A DNA stretch of 64,000 nt from Siccirubricoccus soli. GTDB taxonomy: Bacteria > Pseudomonadota > Alphaproteobacteria > Acetobacterales > Acetobacteraceae. Below, one piece after another: positions 25,097 through 33,757 of the stretch (positions within the stretch are counted from its first letter, which is position 1; each line of letters opens with the position of its first letter). The DNA lies in the NCBI RefSeq assembly GCF_024178315.1, contig NZ_JAMZIK010000084.1:26338-90337 (forward strand). The letters are read 5' to 3'. The notes below the pieces were generated by a model. That model was given only the letters and a program-made list of their open reading frames with translations. It was not told where the DNA came from and did no database searches. Made by a program: the position numbers and the translations under genes.

Positions 25097-26413
25097 ATGA
25101 CCAGCTTCGACCTCATCCTCAAAGGCGGCCGGCTGGTGCTGCCCTGGGGCGAAGAGAATGCCGATGTCGGCGTCCGCAACGGCAGGATCGTGGCCATCGG
25201 CGACCTCCGCACCTCCGACGCCGCCGAGACCATCGACTGCGCCGGGCTGCACGTTCTGCCGGGGCTGATCGATGCGCATGTGCATCTGCGCGACCCGGGC
25301 GACCCGAAGGTCGAGACCCTGGCCACCGGCACCAGGGCCGCCGTGCTGGGCGGCCTCGCCGCGGTGTTCGACATGCCGAACACCGCGCCCTCCATCACCG
25401 ACCGCGAAAGGCTGGATTGGAAGCGGGGCTATCTGGAGGGCAACGCCTATTGCGATGTCGGCATCTATGTCGGCGCCTCCAAGAAGAATATCGCGGAGCT
25501 GGCGGAGCTCGAACGTCAGCCGAATGTCTGCGCGGTGAAGGTCTTCGCCGGCTCCTCCACCGGCGATTTGCTGGTCGAGGACGATGCCAGCCTCGAAGCC
25601 GTGATGCGCAGCGGCCGCCGCCGCATCTGCTACCATTCCGAGGACGAGTACCGGCTGCAGGCGCGCAAGCCCGATTTCCACAGCGGCATGCCGCACCGCA
25701 ACCACATGGTCTGGCGCGACGTGGAATGCGCCTTCCTCGGCACCCGCCGGCTGATGGCCCTGGCGCGGAAGACCGGCCGCCCCGCACACATCCTGCATGT
25801 CTCCACCGCCGAGGAGCTGGACTACCTGAAGGAGTTCCGCGACGTGGCGACGGTGGAGGTGCTGCTGAACCACCTGACCCAGACCGACGAGGCCTATGAC
25901 CGCCTTGGCGGCTATGCGGTGATGAACCCGCCGATCCGCGACGAGCGCCACCTGCGGGCGGCCTGGGCGGCGGTGGCGGATGGCACCGTCGATGTGGTGG
26001 GTAGCGACCACGCGCCGCATTCCCGCGCCGCCAAGGAACGCCCCTGGCCGGATTGCGCCGCGGGGCTGACCGGCGTGCAGACCATCGTCCCGCTGATGCT
26101 GGACCATGTGAATGCCGGCCGGCTCTCGCTGACGCGCCTCGTGGACCTGATGTGCGCCGGCCCGGCGCGCGTCTATGGCGCGCTCAACAAGGGGCGGCTG
26201 GCCGCCGGCTACGATGCCGACTTCACCCTGGTGGACATGAAGAAGCGGCGCACCATCGAGGAAAGCTGGATCGTCTCCCCCTGCGGCTGGACGCCCTTCG
26301 CGGGCCAAAGCTGCACCGGCTGGCCGGTGGCCACCATCATCCGCGGCCAGGCGGCGATGCGCGAGGATGAGGTGCTGGGCGCGCCGCGCGGCAAGCCCGT
26401 CGCCTTCCGCTGA
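25097..26413 (+). CDS. pyrC: Dihydroorotase (class I) or close amidohydrolase
   Basis: The 438-residue amidohydrolase has metal ligands in DAHVHLRDPG (near residues 59-68), a carboxylated Lys in VKVFAGSSTG (near 147), His in HILHVSTAEE (near 231) and the catalytic Asp in GSDHAPHS (near 303). These motifs match dihydroorotases, which cyclise carbamoyl-aspartate in pyrimidine synthesis. Allantoinase and hydantoinase share the fold, so a purine-catabolic role is the main alternative. AGGGAGA lies upstream of ATG 25097. No other pyr gene is adjacent. Confidence 0.87.
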   Translation: MTSFDLILKGGRLVLPWGEENADVGVRNGRIVAIGDLRTSDAAETIDCAGLHVLPGLIDAHVHLRDPGDPKVETLATGTRAAVLGGLAAVFDMPNTAPSITDRERLDWKRGYLEGNAYCDVGIYVGASKKNIAELAELERQPNVCAVKVFAGSSTGDLLVEDDASLEAVMRSGRRRICYHSEDEYRLQARKPDFHSGMPHRNHMVWRDVECAFLGTRRLMALARKTGRPAHILHVSTAEELDYLKEFRDVATVEVLLNHLTQTDEAYDRLGGYAVMNPPIRDERHLRAAWAAVADGTVDVVGSDHAPHSRAAKERPWPDCAAGLTGVQTIVPLMLDHVNAGRLSLTRLVDLMCAGPARVYGALNKGRLAAGYDADFTLVDMKKRRTIEESWIVSPCGWTPFAGQSCTGWPVATIIRGQAAMREDEVLGAPRGKPVAFR

Positions 26414-26423
26414 GCGACCCGGC

Positions 26424-27032
26424 ATGCGGCCGGTCCATTTCATCACCCATCCGGAGGTGGTGATCGACCCGGCGGTGCCGGTGACCGACTGGCCGCTCTC
26501 CGCCCGCGGCATCGCCCGCATGCAGCGCCTGGCAAGCCGCCCCTGGGCGCGGGGCCTCGGCGCCATCTTCTGTAGTGCCGAGCGGAAGGCGCGCGACGCG
26601 GCGGGGCTGCTGGCCGCGCCGCTCGGCCTCGCCCCCATCATCCTGCCCGGGCTGGGCGAGAATGACCGCTCCGCCACCGGCTATCTGCCGCGGACGGAGT
26701 TCGAGACGGTGGCGGACGCCTTCTTCGCGCAGCCGATGCAGAGCGTGCGCGGCTGGGAGCGTGCCGCGGACGCGCAGCGACGCATCCTGGCGGCGGTGGA
26801 GGCGGTGCTGGCGCAGGTGGCCGGGGGGACGGGGGCGGTCGCCATCCTCGCCCATGGCGCCGTCGGGGCACTGCTGCTCTGCCACCTGAAGCGCGTGCCG
26901 ATCAGCCGGGCGGAGGACCAGCCCGGCGAGGGGGGTGGCCAGGCCTTCAGCTTCGAGGCCGCGTCCCGCGCGCTGCTCGCCGGCTGGCGCAGCCTCGAAG
27001 CGCTGGGGGAGGAGGGCGTCCCGGCCGGCTGA
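26424..27032 (+). CDS. Histidine phosphatase superfamily-like protein
   Basis: The 202-residue protein opens with VHFITHPEVVIDP where phosphatases normally have a RHGE motif: the catalytic His is kept, but the Arg and Gly are replaced (THP). The remaining pattern fits the phosphoglycerate-mutase fold (WPLSARGIARM, FCSAERKARDAAG, and the second His in LAHGAVGALLL). It may be an altered phosphatase or a pseudo-enzyme. ATG 26424 follows the dihydroorotase stop by ten bases, so the two are probably co-transcribed. Confidence 0.75.
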   Translation: MRPVHFITHPEVVIDPAVPVTDWPLSARGIARMQRLASRPWARGLGAIFCSAERKARDAAGLLAAPLGLAPIILPGLGENDRSATGYLPRTEFETVADAFFAQPMQSVRGWERAADAQRRILAAVEAVLAQVAGGTGAVAILAHGAVGALLLCHLKRVPISRAEDQPGEGGGQAFSFEAASRALLAGWRSLEALGEEGVPAG

Positions 27033-27131
27033 TCCCAGCGCGGGGCAAGGCACCGATGGCGTGACATCCGGCACGGACGCCGGCGCAGATTCCGAGCCAT
27101 CCTCGCCCCAACCGAAGGGGAGGGGAGCGAT

Positions 27132-27560
27132 ATGGCCGGATCCTACAAGGGCGCCTGCTTCTGTGGCGCGGTGGCGATCGAGGCGAGCGGCGAGCCCGAG
27201 GCCATGGGCTATTGCCATTGCCGCTCCTGCCGCTCCTGGTCCGGCGGGCCGGTGAACGCCTTCAGCCTCTGGGCGCCGGAGGCGGTGAAGGTGACGCAGG
27301 GCGAGGAGCACATCGCCACCTTCGCCAAGACGGAGATGAGCCACCGGCAATATTGCCGCCTCTGCGGCGGCCATCTGCTGACCCGGCACCCGCCGCTCGG
27401 CATGGTGGACGTCTTCTCCGCCACCTTGCCGGACCTGCCTTTCCACCCGGCTGTGCATGTGAACTATGCCGAGACGGTGCTGCCGATGAAGGACGGGCTG
27501 CCGAAGCTGAAGGACTTCCCGAAGGAGTTCGGCGGCAGCGGGGAGATGGTGGCGGAGTAG
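27132..27560 (+). CDS. GFA (glutathione-dependent formaldehyde-activating) family protein
   Basis: The 142-residue zinc protein has the three cysteine groups of the family in order: GACFCGAV, CHCRSCRSW and CRLCGGH. The founding member was proposed to condense formaldehyde with glutathione, but most homologs have no proven activity. The formate dehydrogenase region downstream makes a one-carbon link attractive, though it remains inference. ATG 27132 is preceded by GAGGGGAG. It ends about 150 bases from the convergent iron-sulfur operon. Confidence 0.85.
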   Translation: MAGSYKGACFCGAVAIEASGEPEAMGYCHCRSCRSWSGGPVNAFSLWAPEAVKVTQGEEHIATFAKTEMSHRQYCRLCGGHLLTRHPPLGMVDVFSATLPDLPFHPAVHVNYAETVLPMKDGLPKLKDFPKEFGGSGEMVAE

Positions 27561-27710
27561 GGCCTCATCGCCTGAGCTGCACGCCGGCGACTGGCCGGGA
27601 CGGCACGCGCGAAACCGGGCGAATGCATCCCCGCGGCGCCCGTGGACAGCTCTCCGGAGAGGAATATTGCCGCTGCGAAAGCTGCGCTGCGCAACCCGCC
27701 AGGCAGCCGC

Positions 27711-28451
27711 CTACTTGCGGCGCCGCCGCGACGCGGACGGGGCAGGGGGCTGGCGCGTCCCGCCTCCGGCCGGCTCCCGCCCTTCTCCTTTGGCGGAGCC
27801 CTCGAGAAGGCTCCCGAGCATCTCCATCAGCGCCTCATCCGCCGGCGAGGGGAAACGCTCCCGCAGCACATCGCCATAGAGGGTCGCGGCGAGGGAGTGG
27901 CGGAAGGGCAGCCTGCCGCCCCGCGCTGCCGCCTCCCGGGCGAAGGCCAGGGTCTCCTCGTCCACCGGCACGATGATGCCGAACCCGGCATGGAAGGGGC
28001 CGGCATCGAACAGCCGCAGGCCGAAGGCCAGCCCCTCCGGTGCCGAGGCTTCCAGGCTCTTGTCCAGCAGCCACAGCCGCGCATCGGCGGCCAGCAGGTC
28101 CTCCACCCAGAGCCCCGCCGTCTCGTGCCGCCCGGCGGCGCGGAACAGGGAGAAGCGCGCCCCTGCCATCGCCTCGGCCAATGCCCGGTCCGGCGGCGGC
28201 AGCGCCGCGGCGCCCTTGGCCAGGAAGCCGTCATAGGCGCGCCGGCCGCGCTGGTTCGGCTCGAACAGCGCGATGTCCATCAACATGGCGAGCACCTGGT
28301 CGTCATCCGGCACCGCCTCGGCGCCGGACAGGATCTGCTTCACCGCCCGGCTGAGATCCGCCTTGCTGCAGGCCTGCGGGGCCAGGCGCAGGATGCGCTG
28401 GATGCCGGCGCGGATCGGGTCGTAAAGGGCCAGAGCCTCCTCGCGCGTCAT
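27711..28451 (-). CDS. Uncharacterised protein coupled to the multi-cluster ferredoxin
   Basis: The 246-residue, mostly helical protein begins MTREEALALYDPI and contains a conserved-looking helical core (ILRLAPQACSKADLSRAVKQ; MLMDIALFEPNQRGRRAYDG) before a mixed domain (GFGIIVPVDEETLAFAREAA) and a Pro/Arg-rich, probably disordered tail. Its ATG overlaps the ferredoxin stop (ATGA), so the two products are made together. I do not recognise the family. A chaperone or assembly role for the iron-sulfur partner is only an inference from the coupling. Confidence 0.75.
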   Translation of the reverse strand: MTREEALALYDPIRAGIQRILRLAPQACSKADLSRAVKQILSGAEAVPDDDQVLAMLMDIALFEPNQRGRRAYDGFLAKGAAALPPPDRALAEAMAGARFSLFRAAGRHETAGLWVEDLLAADARLWLLDKSLEASAPEGLAFGLRLFDAGPFHAGFGIIVPVDEETLAFAREAAARGGRLPFRHSLAATLYGDVLRERFPSPADEALMEMLGSLLEGSAKGEGREPAGGGTRQPPAPSASRRRRK

Positions 28452-30487
28452 GCCTCCTGATCCCTCTCCCGCAGCCAGTCCTCGGTCGTGCGCGTCACCG
28501 GCCGCGCCGGGCCGGCATAGGGGTCCAGCGCGGCCTCCGCCGCCACGATGGCGCGGCAATCCTCGCACATCTCCAGCACCGCCAGCCGGGCCAGGTCCTG
28601 GAACATCCAATGCCCGCTCGCCTGCAGCTTCGCCTTCACCCGGGCCAGGCTGCTGGCGGTGCCAAAGGGCCTGGCGCAGCGGGTGCAGAGCGCCGGCGCC
28701 TCCGCCTTCACCACCACCGGCCTTGCGGCTGCCTCGGCGAAGTTCAGCCGCGGCTCCAGGGTGATGACCTTCTCCGGGCAGGTCGCCGCGCAGAGCCCGC
28801 ATTGCACGCAGGCGGTCTCGAGGAAGCTCAGCTCCGGCCGGTCCGGGTTGGCGGTGAAGGCCTGGGTCGGGCAGACCATGGTGCAGGCGAGGCAGAGGGT
28901 GCAGCCCTCCGCCGCCACAAGCGCCAGGCCGAAGGGTGCCTGCTCCGGCAGCTGCACCACCGCCGGTCCCGCGCCGCCATGCAGCGCCGCCAGCGCCTGG
29001 CGCAGCACCTCCCGCGGCGCGCCCAGGGCGAGGAAGCTGGCGGCCGGGCGGGGGGTGCGCAGCGCGAGGGCGGGCGAAAGCGCCTCCGCCAGGGTGAAGG
29101 GGTCGTCGGTCTCGATCGCCGCGGCACGGGGCGGCGCGGCCTCCAGCCCAAGGCCGGTCAGCGCGGCGCCCAGGTAATCCAGGTTGCGGAACAGCCCCTC
29201 CGCGCCATGCGGCCGGTGGCCGGGCAGCAGCACCCGCACCGAAGCCGCGCCCCAGGCGAAGGCGGCGGCGAGCAGGGCGAGATCCAGCTGCGTCGGCTCG
29301 TTCAGCCGCAGCGGCAGCACCCGCGCCGGCAGCCCCTCGCCATGCCGGGCGAGGGCGTCGATCAGCGCCTCCCCCTGCTCGCCGCCATGCAGCAGCAGCA
29401 CCGGGTCGCGCCCGCCCGCCTCGGCGAAGCCCAGCAGCAGGGCGCGGGCCTGGGCCAGCAGCGTGGCGGGCGGCGGCAGCGCATAGGTGATGGCCCCGGT
29501 CGGGCAGACCGCTGCGCAGGCGCCGCAACCGGCGCAGATCTCGGCGCTGAGCGCCACATGCTCCGCCCCGCGGGCGCCGGGCGGCGCCACCCCGGGGGTG
29601 ATCGCGCCGGTCGGGCAGAGATCGAGGCAGCGGGTGCAGCCGGTGCGGCGGTTGCGGCTATGGGCGCAGAGCCCGGCCTCGAATTGCACAAAGCGCGGCT
29701 TGTCGAACTCGCCGACCAGGGTGCGGGCCTCGGCGATGAGCCTCTCCACCGCGGCCGCATCCTCCGGCGCGGCGCGCAGATAGCCGATGCGGGTCGCCGG
29801 CAGCAGCGGCGGCCCGCCGGTGAGGTCGAGGATCAGGTCGCAGCGGCTCCTTGCCCCGTCCTTGCCGGCGCCCCAGACATAGCGATCGCGGGAGGCGGGG
29901 GAGGGGGCGGCATAGCCATCCACCAGCACCTCGAAGGTGCCGAGCCAGCCCGTGGCGCCGCGGGCTCGGCCGCGCAGGACGGGGAATTCGGCGCTGCGCG
30001 GCGGCGTCACCGGCTCGGCCCCGGTCAGCAGCACCGTCAGGTCCAGCGTATCCGCCAGGCGCCGCGCGGCCTCGATGGCCACCGCGTCACGCCCCAGCAC
30101 CAGCGCCACCCCCTCGCTCTTCAGCGGCACCAGCGGCGTGGCCGGCAGCGGCACCGCGGCGGCGGCGAGCAGCGCCGCCATCTTCGGCCCGGTCTGCGCC
30201 GCCTCGGCGGACCAGCCGGCCTGCTCCCGCAGATTGACGAAGGTAAGGGGCGCGGCGCTGCCCGCCGCCTCCGCCTCCTGCGCGAAGAGCGGCGCTTCCT
30301 GGGTGCAGCCCACCGTCACCGGGCGGCCTTCCCCGAGCGCGGCGAGGAAGCGGTCGAGCTGGCTGCGGCAGAGCTGCTCGGCGATCCGCAGCTCCGCCCC
30401 GCGCGCGGCGCAGCCACGGGCGAGGGTGCGGCCATCGAGCGGCATGCTGTCCTCGCAACTGCAGACGAAGGCGATGCGGTCGGTCAT
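28448..30487 (-). CDS. Large multi-cluster 4Fe-4S ferredoxin-like protein
   Basis: The 679-residue protein has an N-terminal segment beginning FVCSCEDSM and a middle region with two ferredoxin motifs (CTRCLDLCP; CAGCGACAAVCP). Two more lie in the C-terminal third (CTLCLACTMVCP; CVQCGLCAATCP), followed by a CxxC pair (CTRC, CEDC) that may form a zinc or iron ribbon. It could shuttle electrons for the adjacent formate dehydrogenase or serve in its maturation. The hydrophobic-poor sequence argues for a cytoplasmic location. It is transcribed away from the formate dehydrogenase arm, from a ~160-base divergent interval. Confidence 0.88.
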   Translation of the reverse strand: MTDRIAFVCSCEDSMPLDGRTLARGCAARGAELRIAEQLCRSQLDRFLAALGEGRPVTVGCTQEAPLFAQEAEAAGSAAPLTFVNLREQAGWSAEAAQTGPKMAALLAAAAVPLPATPLVPLKSEGVALVLGRDAVAIEAARRLADTLDLTVLLTGAEPVTPPRSAEFPVLRGRARGATGWLGTFEVLVDGYAAPSPASRDRYVWGAGKDGARSRCDLILDLTGGPPLLPATRIGYLRAAPEDAAAVERLIAEARTLVGEFDKPRFVQFEAGLCAHSRNRRTGCTRCLDLCPTGAITPGVAPPGARGAEHVALSAEICAGCGACAAVCPTGAITYALPPPATLLAQARALLLGFAEAGGRDPVLLLHGGEQGEALIDALARHGEGLPARVLPLRLNEPTQLDLALLAAAFAWGAASVRVLLPGHRPHGAEGLFRNLDYLGAALTGLGLEAAPPRAAAIETDDPFTLAEALSPALALRTPRPAASFLALGAPREVLRQALAALHGGAGPAVVQLPEQAPFGLALVAAEGCTLCLACTMVCPTQAFTANPDRPELSFLETACVQCGLCAATCPEKVITLEPRLNFAEAAARPVVVKAEAPALCTRCARPFGTASSLARVKAKLQASGHWMFQDLARLAVLEMCEDCRAIVAAEAALDPYAGPARPVTRTTEDWLRERDQEA

Positions 30488-30650
30488 CTCGCGGTCCCGG
30501 GCCCCTGGCCGTCCTGGTCATCTATGGCGGCCGGCCGGGCCGGTCCGTTCGCGGCGCTGGCCTGGAAGGGCAGGGCAGACACCGGGCCCTGGTCCGGGCG
30601 CTTGGCTGGCCATATATGCGCCGGCGCACGCTTCTGCGAGGGAAGACAGC

Positions 30651-31331
30651 ATTCGCCCCGGCCTGCCGCCTCTGCCCAGCGTCTTCCGGCCCGTCGTCCT
30701 GCGGGAAGGGGCGGATGCCCTTGCGCGGGCGGTGGCGCTGGCGCCGCGGGAAGGGGCGGGGTGCCTTACCTGGGTCTCCGCCTATGCCCGCGCCGAGGCG
30801 GCGGTGGTGCTGGAGCCGGAGTTGCCGCTGGCCCAGGCGCGGCTTGCCTTCCATGCCGCGGCCAATGCGCTGGCCGATGCGGTGGCGGCGCTCGGCCCGC
30901 CGGAGCGGGCGGTGGCGCTGCGCTGGCCCGGCCGGCTGCTGGTGGAGGGCGGGGAATGCGGCTGCGTCCGCCTCGCCGCCCCGCCCGGTGCGGCGACGGA
31001 GGCGGTGCCGGACTGGCTGGTGGTGGGCATGGAGCTGCGCCTGGCCTTTCCGGAGGGCCATGCCCCGGGCGAGACGCCGGACCAGACCAGCCTGTTCGAG
31101 GAAGGCTTCCCGGTGGAGCTGGACGCCGCGGCGCTGACCGCCGCCTGGGCCCGGCACCTGATGGCGGGGCTGGAGGAATGGCAGGCGCGCGGGCCGCAAC
31201 GGCTGATCGAGACCCTGCTCGCCCGGCTGGCGGAGGCGCCGGCGGCGGGGCGGCGCGGGATCGAGCCCGGCACGGGGGCGCTGGTGGTGGAGCGGGATGG
31301 CATGCGGGAGCGGTGGGATTTGCCATGGTGA
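30651..31331 (+). CDS. Biotin/lipoate A/B protein ligase-like protein, apparent ATT start
   Basis: The frame encodes ~226 residues: LPSVFRPVVLREGADALARA, AGCLTWVSAYARAEAAVVLE, LALRWPGRLLVEGGE and VPDWLVVGMELRLAF, a pattern I associate with lipoate/biotin ligase-like proteins encoded beside formate dehydrogenases. No ATG, GTG or TTG lies at a suitable place. An ATT at 30651 has a good ribosome site (GAGGGAAG, 30638-30645), and the nearest in-frame ATG lies inside the divergent gene. The homology-like region begins seven codons after the ATT, so this rare start is plausible. A ligase reaction is not proven. Confidence 0.75.
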   Translation: MRPGLPPLPSVFRPVVLREGADALARAVALAPREGAGCLTWVSAYARAEAAVVLEPELPLAQARLAFHAAANALADAVAALGPPERAVALRWPGRLLVEGGECGCVRLAAPPGAATEAVPDWLVVGMELRLAFPEGHAPGETPDQTSLFEEGFPVELDAAALTAAWARHLMAGLEEWQARGPQRLIETLLARLAEAPAAGRRGIEPGTGALVVERDGMRERWDLPW

Positions 31332-31695
31332 GGTGGGCGGCACGGGTCTGGCGGCCGGGGATTTCCCCAGGCCCGCAGCCTGGCGCGGAGCGCCGGCAGG
31401 CCGGAGCGGCCAGGGAAACAGAGCTGGAGCCATATCCGATCAGTGGAATCGCCTGATCGGATATGGCTCTAGAAGACATGAGATCTGGAGCGGCGTATCT
31501 CCGGCCTGATGGATTACCCCGTGATCCGTCAGGTCGGAGGCCGTTCCAGAAGCCGGAGTCGTTGCCCCTCATGGCCATGCCGCCAACCCCGACAGGAGCC
31601 GGACCGGCCGCTGGGCCCCAGCCCGGGCTGCCGCGCCGCGGCCTCGGCCGCCCGGTCCGGGGGCGGGGCACCCGTGCGCATCGCGGCTGCCACCC
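31332..31695. other. Intergenic stretch dominated by a repeat element
   Basis: These 364 bases hold the family-1 element at 31427-31550 and otherwise nothing recognisable. The ~145 bases before the DUF6505 gene should contain the promoter of the formate dehydrogenase arm, but I see no convincing -35/-10 pair. Confidence 0.5.
31427..31551. repeat. Family-1 composite two-hairpin repeat, copy 4
   Basis: The first hairpin has perfect 17-bp arms GAGCCATATCCGATCAG/CTGATCGGATATGGCTC (31427-31443, 31453-31469). The second is imperfect, framed by TCTGGAGCGGC (31484-31494) and GCCGTTCCAGA (31541-31551) with inner CTCCGGCCTGA/TCAGGTCGGAG. It lies about 100 bases past the ligase-like gene and is a likely terminator. 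Confidence 0.78.
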
Positions 31696-32226
31696 ATGAT
31701 CCGCCTGCCCCGCACCATCCGCCTCGACCCCTCCGACCGCCTGGTCTTCGAGCGCGCGGCCGAGCCCGGCGAATGGGCCGTGCCGGGCGGCTTCGAATTC
31801 TGGGACAGCGACCCCGCCACCCTCACCGGCAAGCGGCGCCAGGCCTTCCGCGCGGGCTTCCTCGGCCTCTCCAGCCTCGGCTGGTCCAGCCTGGTGGAGG
31901 TGGCGGAGGCGAGCCCCGCCGAGCACAAGGCGGCGGTGGCGGCGCTCGCCGCGCATATCCTCGCCGCCCATGGCGCGCCGGACGCGGCCGCCGCCCGGGC
32001 CGCGGCCGAGGAGGAGATCGCCTTCGCCGCCTCGCTCTGCGACCATCCGCCCGGCACGGTGCTGGCGCTGGCCCGCCGCATCGAGGCGGGCGCGGTGCGC
32101 GAGCAATTCCGCACCCTGCACCGCCGCGCCGAGCCACTGCGCGAGCCCGCCGCCCTGCCGGTGTTTGCGGTGGTGGAGGAGGTGGAGGATGAACCCGCCG
32201 AACGCCCGGACCTGACCCGCCTATGA
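31696..32226 (+). CDS. DUF6505 family protein, formate dehydrogenase-associated
   Basis: The 176-residue protein begins LPRTIRLDPSDRLVFERAAE followed by EWAVPGGFEFWD and FRAGFLGLSSLGWSSLVEV, the pattern I associate with DUF6505. No catalytic motif or signal peptide is visible; the C-terminal half is Ala/Glu-rich and helical (RAAAEEEIAFAASLCDHPPG). It is the first gene of the arm leading to the formate dehydrogenase structural genes and overlaps the next gene by four bases (ATGA). The role is unknown; co-occurrence suggests maturation or regulation of the enzyme. Confidence 0.8.
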   Translation: MIRLPRTIRLDPSDRLVFERAAEPGEWAVPGGFEFWDSDPATLTGKRRQAFRAGFLGLSSLGWSSLVEVAEASPAEHKAAVAALAAHILAAHGAPDAAAARAAAEEEIAFAASLCDHPPGTVLALARRIEAGAVREQFRTLHRRAEPLREPAALPVFAVVEEVEDEPAERPDLTRL

Positions 32227-33245
32227 GCGATTTCTGGACCGCCTCCGGCCACCTTCTCTGCGACCGCGACGCGGCGGGGCGGCTGGTGCCGACCCCCGAT
32301 CTCTGGCGCGCCTTCCTGGCCCGGCCGGAGCTGGTGCCGCCGGAGGAGGCCTGCGAGGCCGAGCTCGCCCTGCATGCCGGGTTGCTGGCAGCACCGCTGC
32401 GCCCGGTGGCGCCCGCGGAGGTGGCGGCGCTGGCGGACGCGGATGCGCGGGAGAACTGGGCGCTCTACCTGGCCTTCCGCGACCGGGTGCAGGCGGCGCC
32501 GACGCTGGAGGCGGCTTGGCTCTCCCTCTACCGCGGCGATGTCCGCGGCATTCCGCCGCTCTTCCTGCAGATGCTGACGCATCTGGTGGCGCGCGCCGCC
32601 ATGGAGGGGGAGGCGGATGCCTTCACGCTTCGCGCCGCCGAATGCCTGTTCCGCCCGCAGCGCGCCGCCATCCATCACGGCGCGACCCTGCTGGCGGATG
32701 AGGAGGTGCTGGAGGCCCGCGCCGCGGATGGGGATCTCGGCGCCATCGGCCGGCTGCTGACCGAGGCCGGCGCCCCGCCGCGCGAGGTGGAGCTGGAGGT
32801 GCTCTCCGAGGCGCTGGCACCATCCTACGCCGCGCGGTCCGACGCGCATGACCTCGCCCTCGACATCGCCGAGGGGCGGCCGGGGCAGGCCGGCCTGGCC
32901 CGCGCCCTGGAACGCTTCATCCGCCATGCGATCGGAGAGGAGGTGACGATCCGCCCGGTTCCGGTCATCGAGGATGCGCACTGGCGCTGGCATGTCGGGC
33001 TGGATGCGGAGGCGACCGCCATCGCCAATGCGCTCTGGCGCGGGGAGGCTGTGGCGCAGGCACGCCTCGCCCGCCTGCTCTGGCTCGGCGTGCTGGAATT
33101 CCGGGAGAGCTCGCGCGTCCTGCCGGAGGTGGCGGGGCGGCCGGTCTATCTGGCGCTGGCCATGGATGCGGCGCAGCGCGTGCGGCTGAAGCCGCAGAAC
33201 CTCGCCACCGGCCTGCCGCTGATCGCGGCGGAGCAGGCGGCATGA
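32223..33245 (+). CDS. DUF6352 family protein, formate dehydrogenase-associated
   Basis: The 340-residue protein opens MSDFWTASGHLLCDRDAAGR and continues with DENWAL-like and YRGDVRGIPPLFLQMLTHLV segments characteristic of DUF6352. Its C-terminal part reads IEDAHWRWHVGLDAEATAIANAL, a well-ordered domain with several Trp and His residues but no known catalytic signature. It is translationally coupled on both sides (ATGA overlaps at 32223 and 33242). It is probably cytoplasmic. Function unknown; the fixed company of DUF6505, DUF3305 and DUF3306 is the main clue. Confidence 0.8.
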   Translation: MSDFWTASGHLLCDRDAAGRLVPTPDLWRAFLARPELVPPEEACEAELALHAGLLAAPLRPVAPAEVAALADADARENWALYLAFRDRVQAAPTLEAAWLSLYRGDVRGIPPLFLQMLTHLVARAAMEGEADAFTLRAAECLFRPQRAAIHHGATLLADEEVLEARAADGDLGAIGRLLTEAGAPPREVELEVLSEALAPSYAARSDAHDLALDIAEGRPGQAGLARALERFIRHAIGEEVTIRPVPVIEDAHWRWHVGLDAEATAIANALWRGEAVAQARLARLLWLGVLEFRESSRVLPEVAGRPVYLALAMDAAQRVRLKPQNLATGLPLIAAEQAA

Positions 33246-33757
33246 GCCGGCTGGAAGTCCCGGGCACGCTGCATCTCCCGCTCGGCGTGCTGGTGGAGCG
33301 GCGGCCCGGCGTGACGCAATGGGCCGAATGGTCCTGGCGGGCGGTGGAGGTGCTGGAGGAGGCGCCGGAGCTGCTGCCCTGGACCCTGCTGCGGGAGGAG
33401 GCGGGGCGGAGCCTGTTCTTCGCCGGCAGGGCGGACTTGATGCTCTGCCCGACCGACACGCCGAACTACCTGGACAATCTCGGCGCCGCGGTGCCGAGCC
33501 TCTGGGTCGTGCTGCGGCCGGTGGAGGCGGCGCCGGGCTACGCGCTGCACGCCGTGACGGTGGATAGCGGCGAGGCGCATCTCTACGCCGATGCCGGGCA
33601 GGATCTGCTGGAAGCGCTGCCGATGCCGCCCGGCCTGCGGGCGCTGCTGGAGGGCTTCGTCGCGCAGCACCATGTGGAGCGCGGCTTCCACAAGCGGAAG
33701 CGGGACCGGGCGGACCCCGGGGCGATGGGCCGCCGCCGCCCGGGGAGCGAGGGGTGA
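33242..33757 (+). CDS. DUF3305 domain protein, formate dehydrogenase-associated
   Basis: The 171-residue protein has the DUF3305 opening LPLGVLVERRPGVTQWAEWSW, then FFAGRADLMLCPTDTPNYLDNL and PSLWVVLRP. The C-terminal tail is basic (VERGFHKRKRDRADPGAMG) and could contact RNA, acidic partners or membrane. It overlaps both neighbours by four bases. DUF3305 and DUF3306 occur as a pair beside alphaproteobacterial formate dehydrogenases, so a shared complex is likely. No catalytic motif is seen. Confidence 0.88.
   Translation: MSRLEVPGTLHLPLGVLVERRPGVTQWAEWSWRAVEVLEEAPELLPWTLLREEAGRSLFFAGRADLMLCPTDTPNYLDNLGAAVPSLWVVLRPVEAAPGYALHAVTVDSGEAHLYADAGQDLLEALPMPPGLRALLEGFVAQHHVERGFHKRKRDRADPGAMGRRRPGSEG

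Noticed and set aside
24245..26677. An 810-codon reverse frame across the kinase and dihydroorotase genes
   Set aside because: It is a shadow of two genes with intact family motifs on the plus strand.
28610..31456. A 948-codon open frame running through the iron-sulfur and ligase-like genes
   Set aside because: It crosses two well-supported genes in the wrong frame or strand and has Gln/Arg/Gly-rich low-complexity composition.
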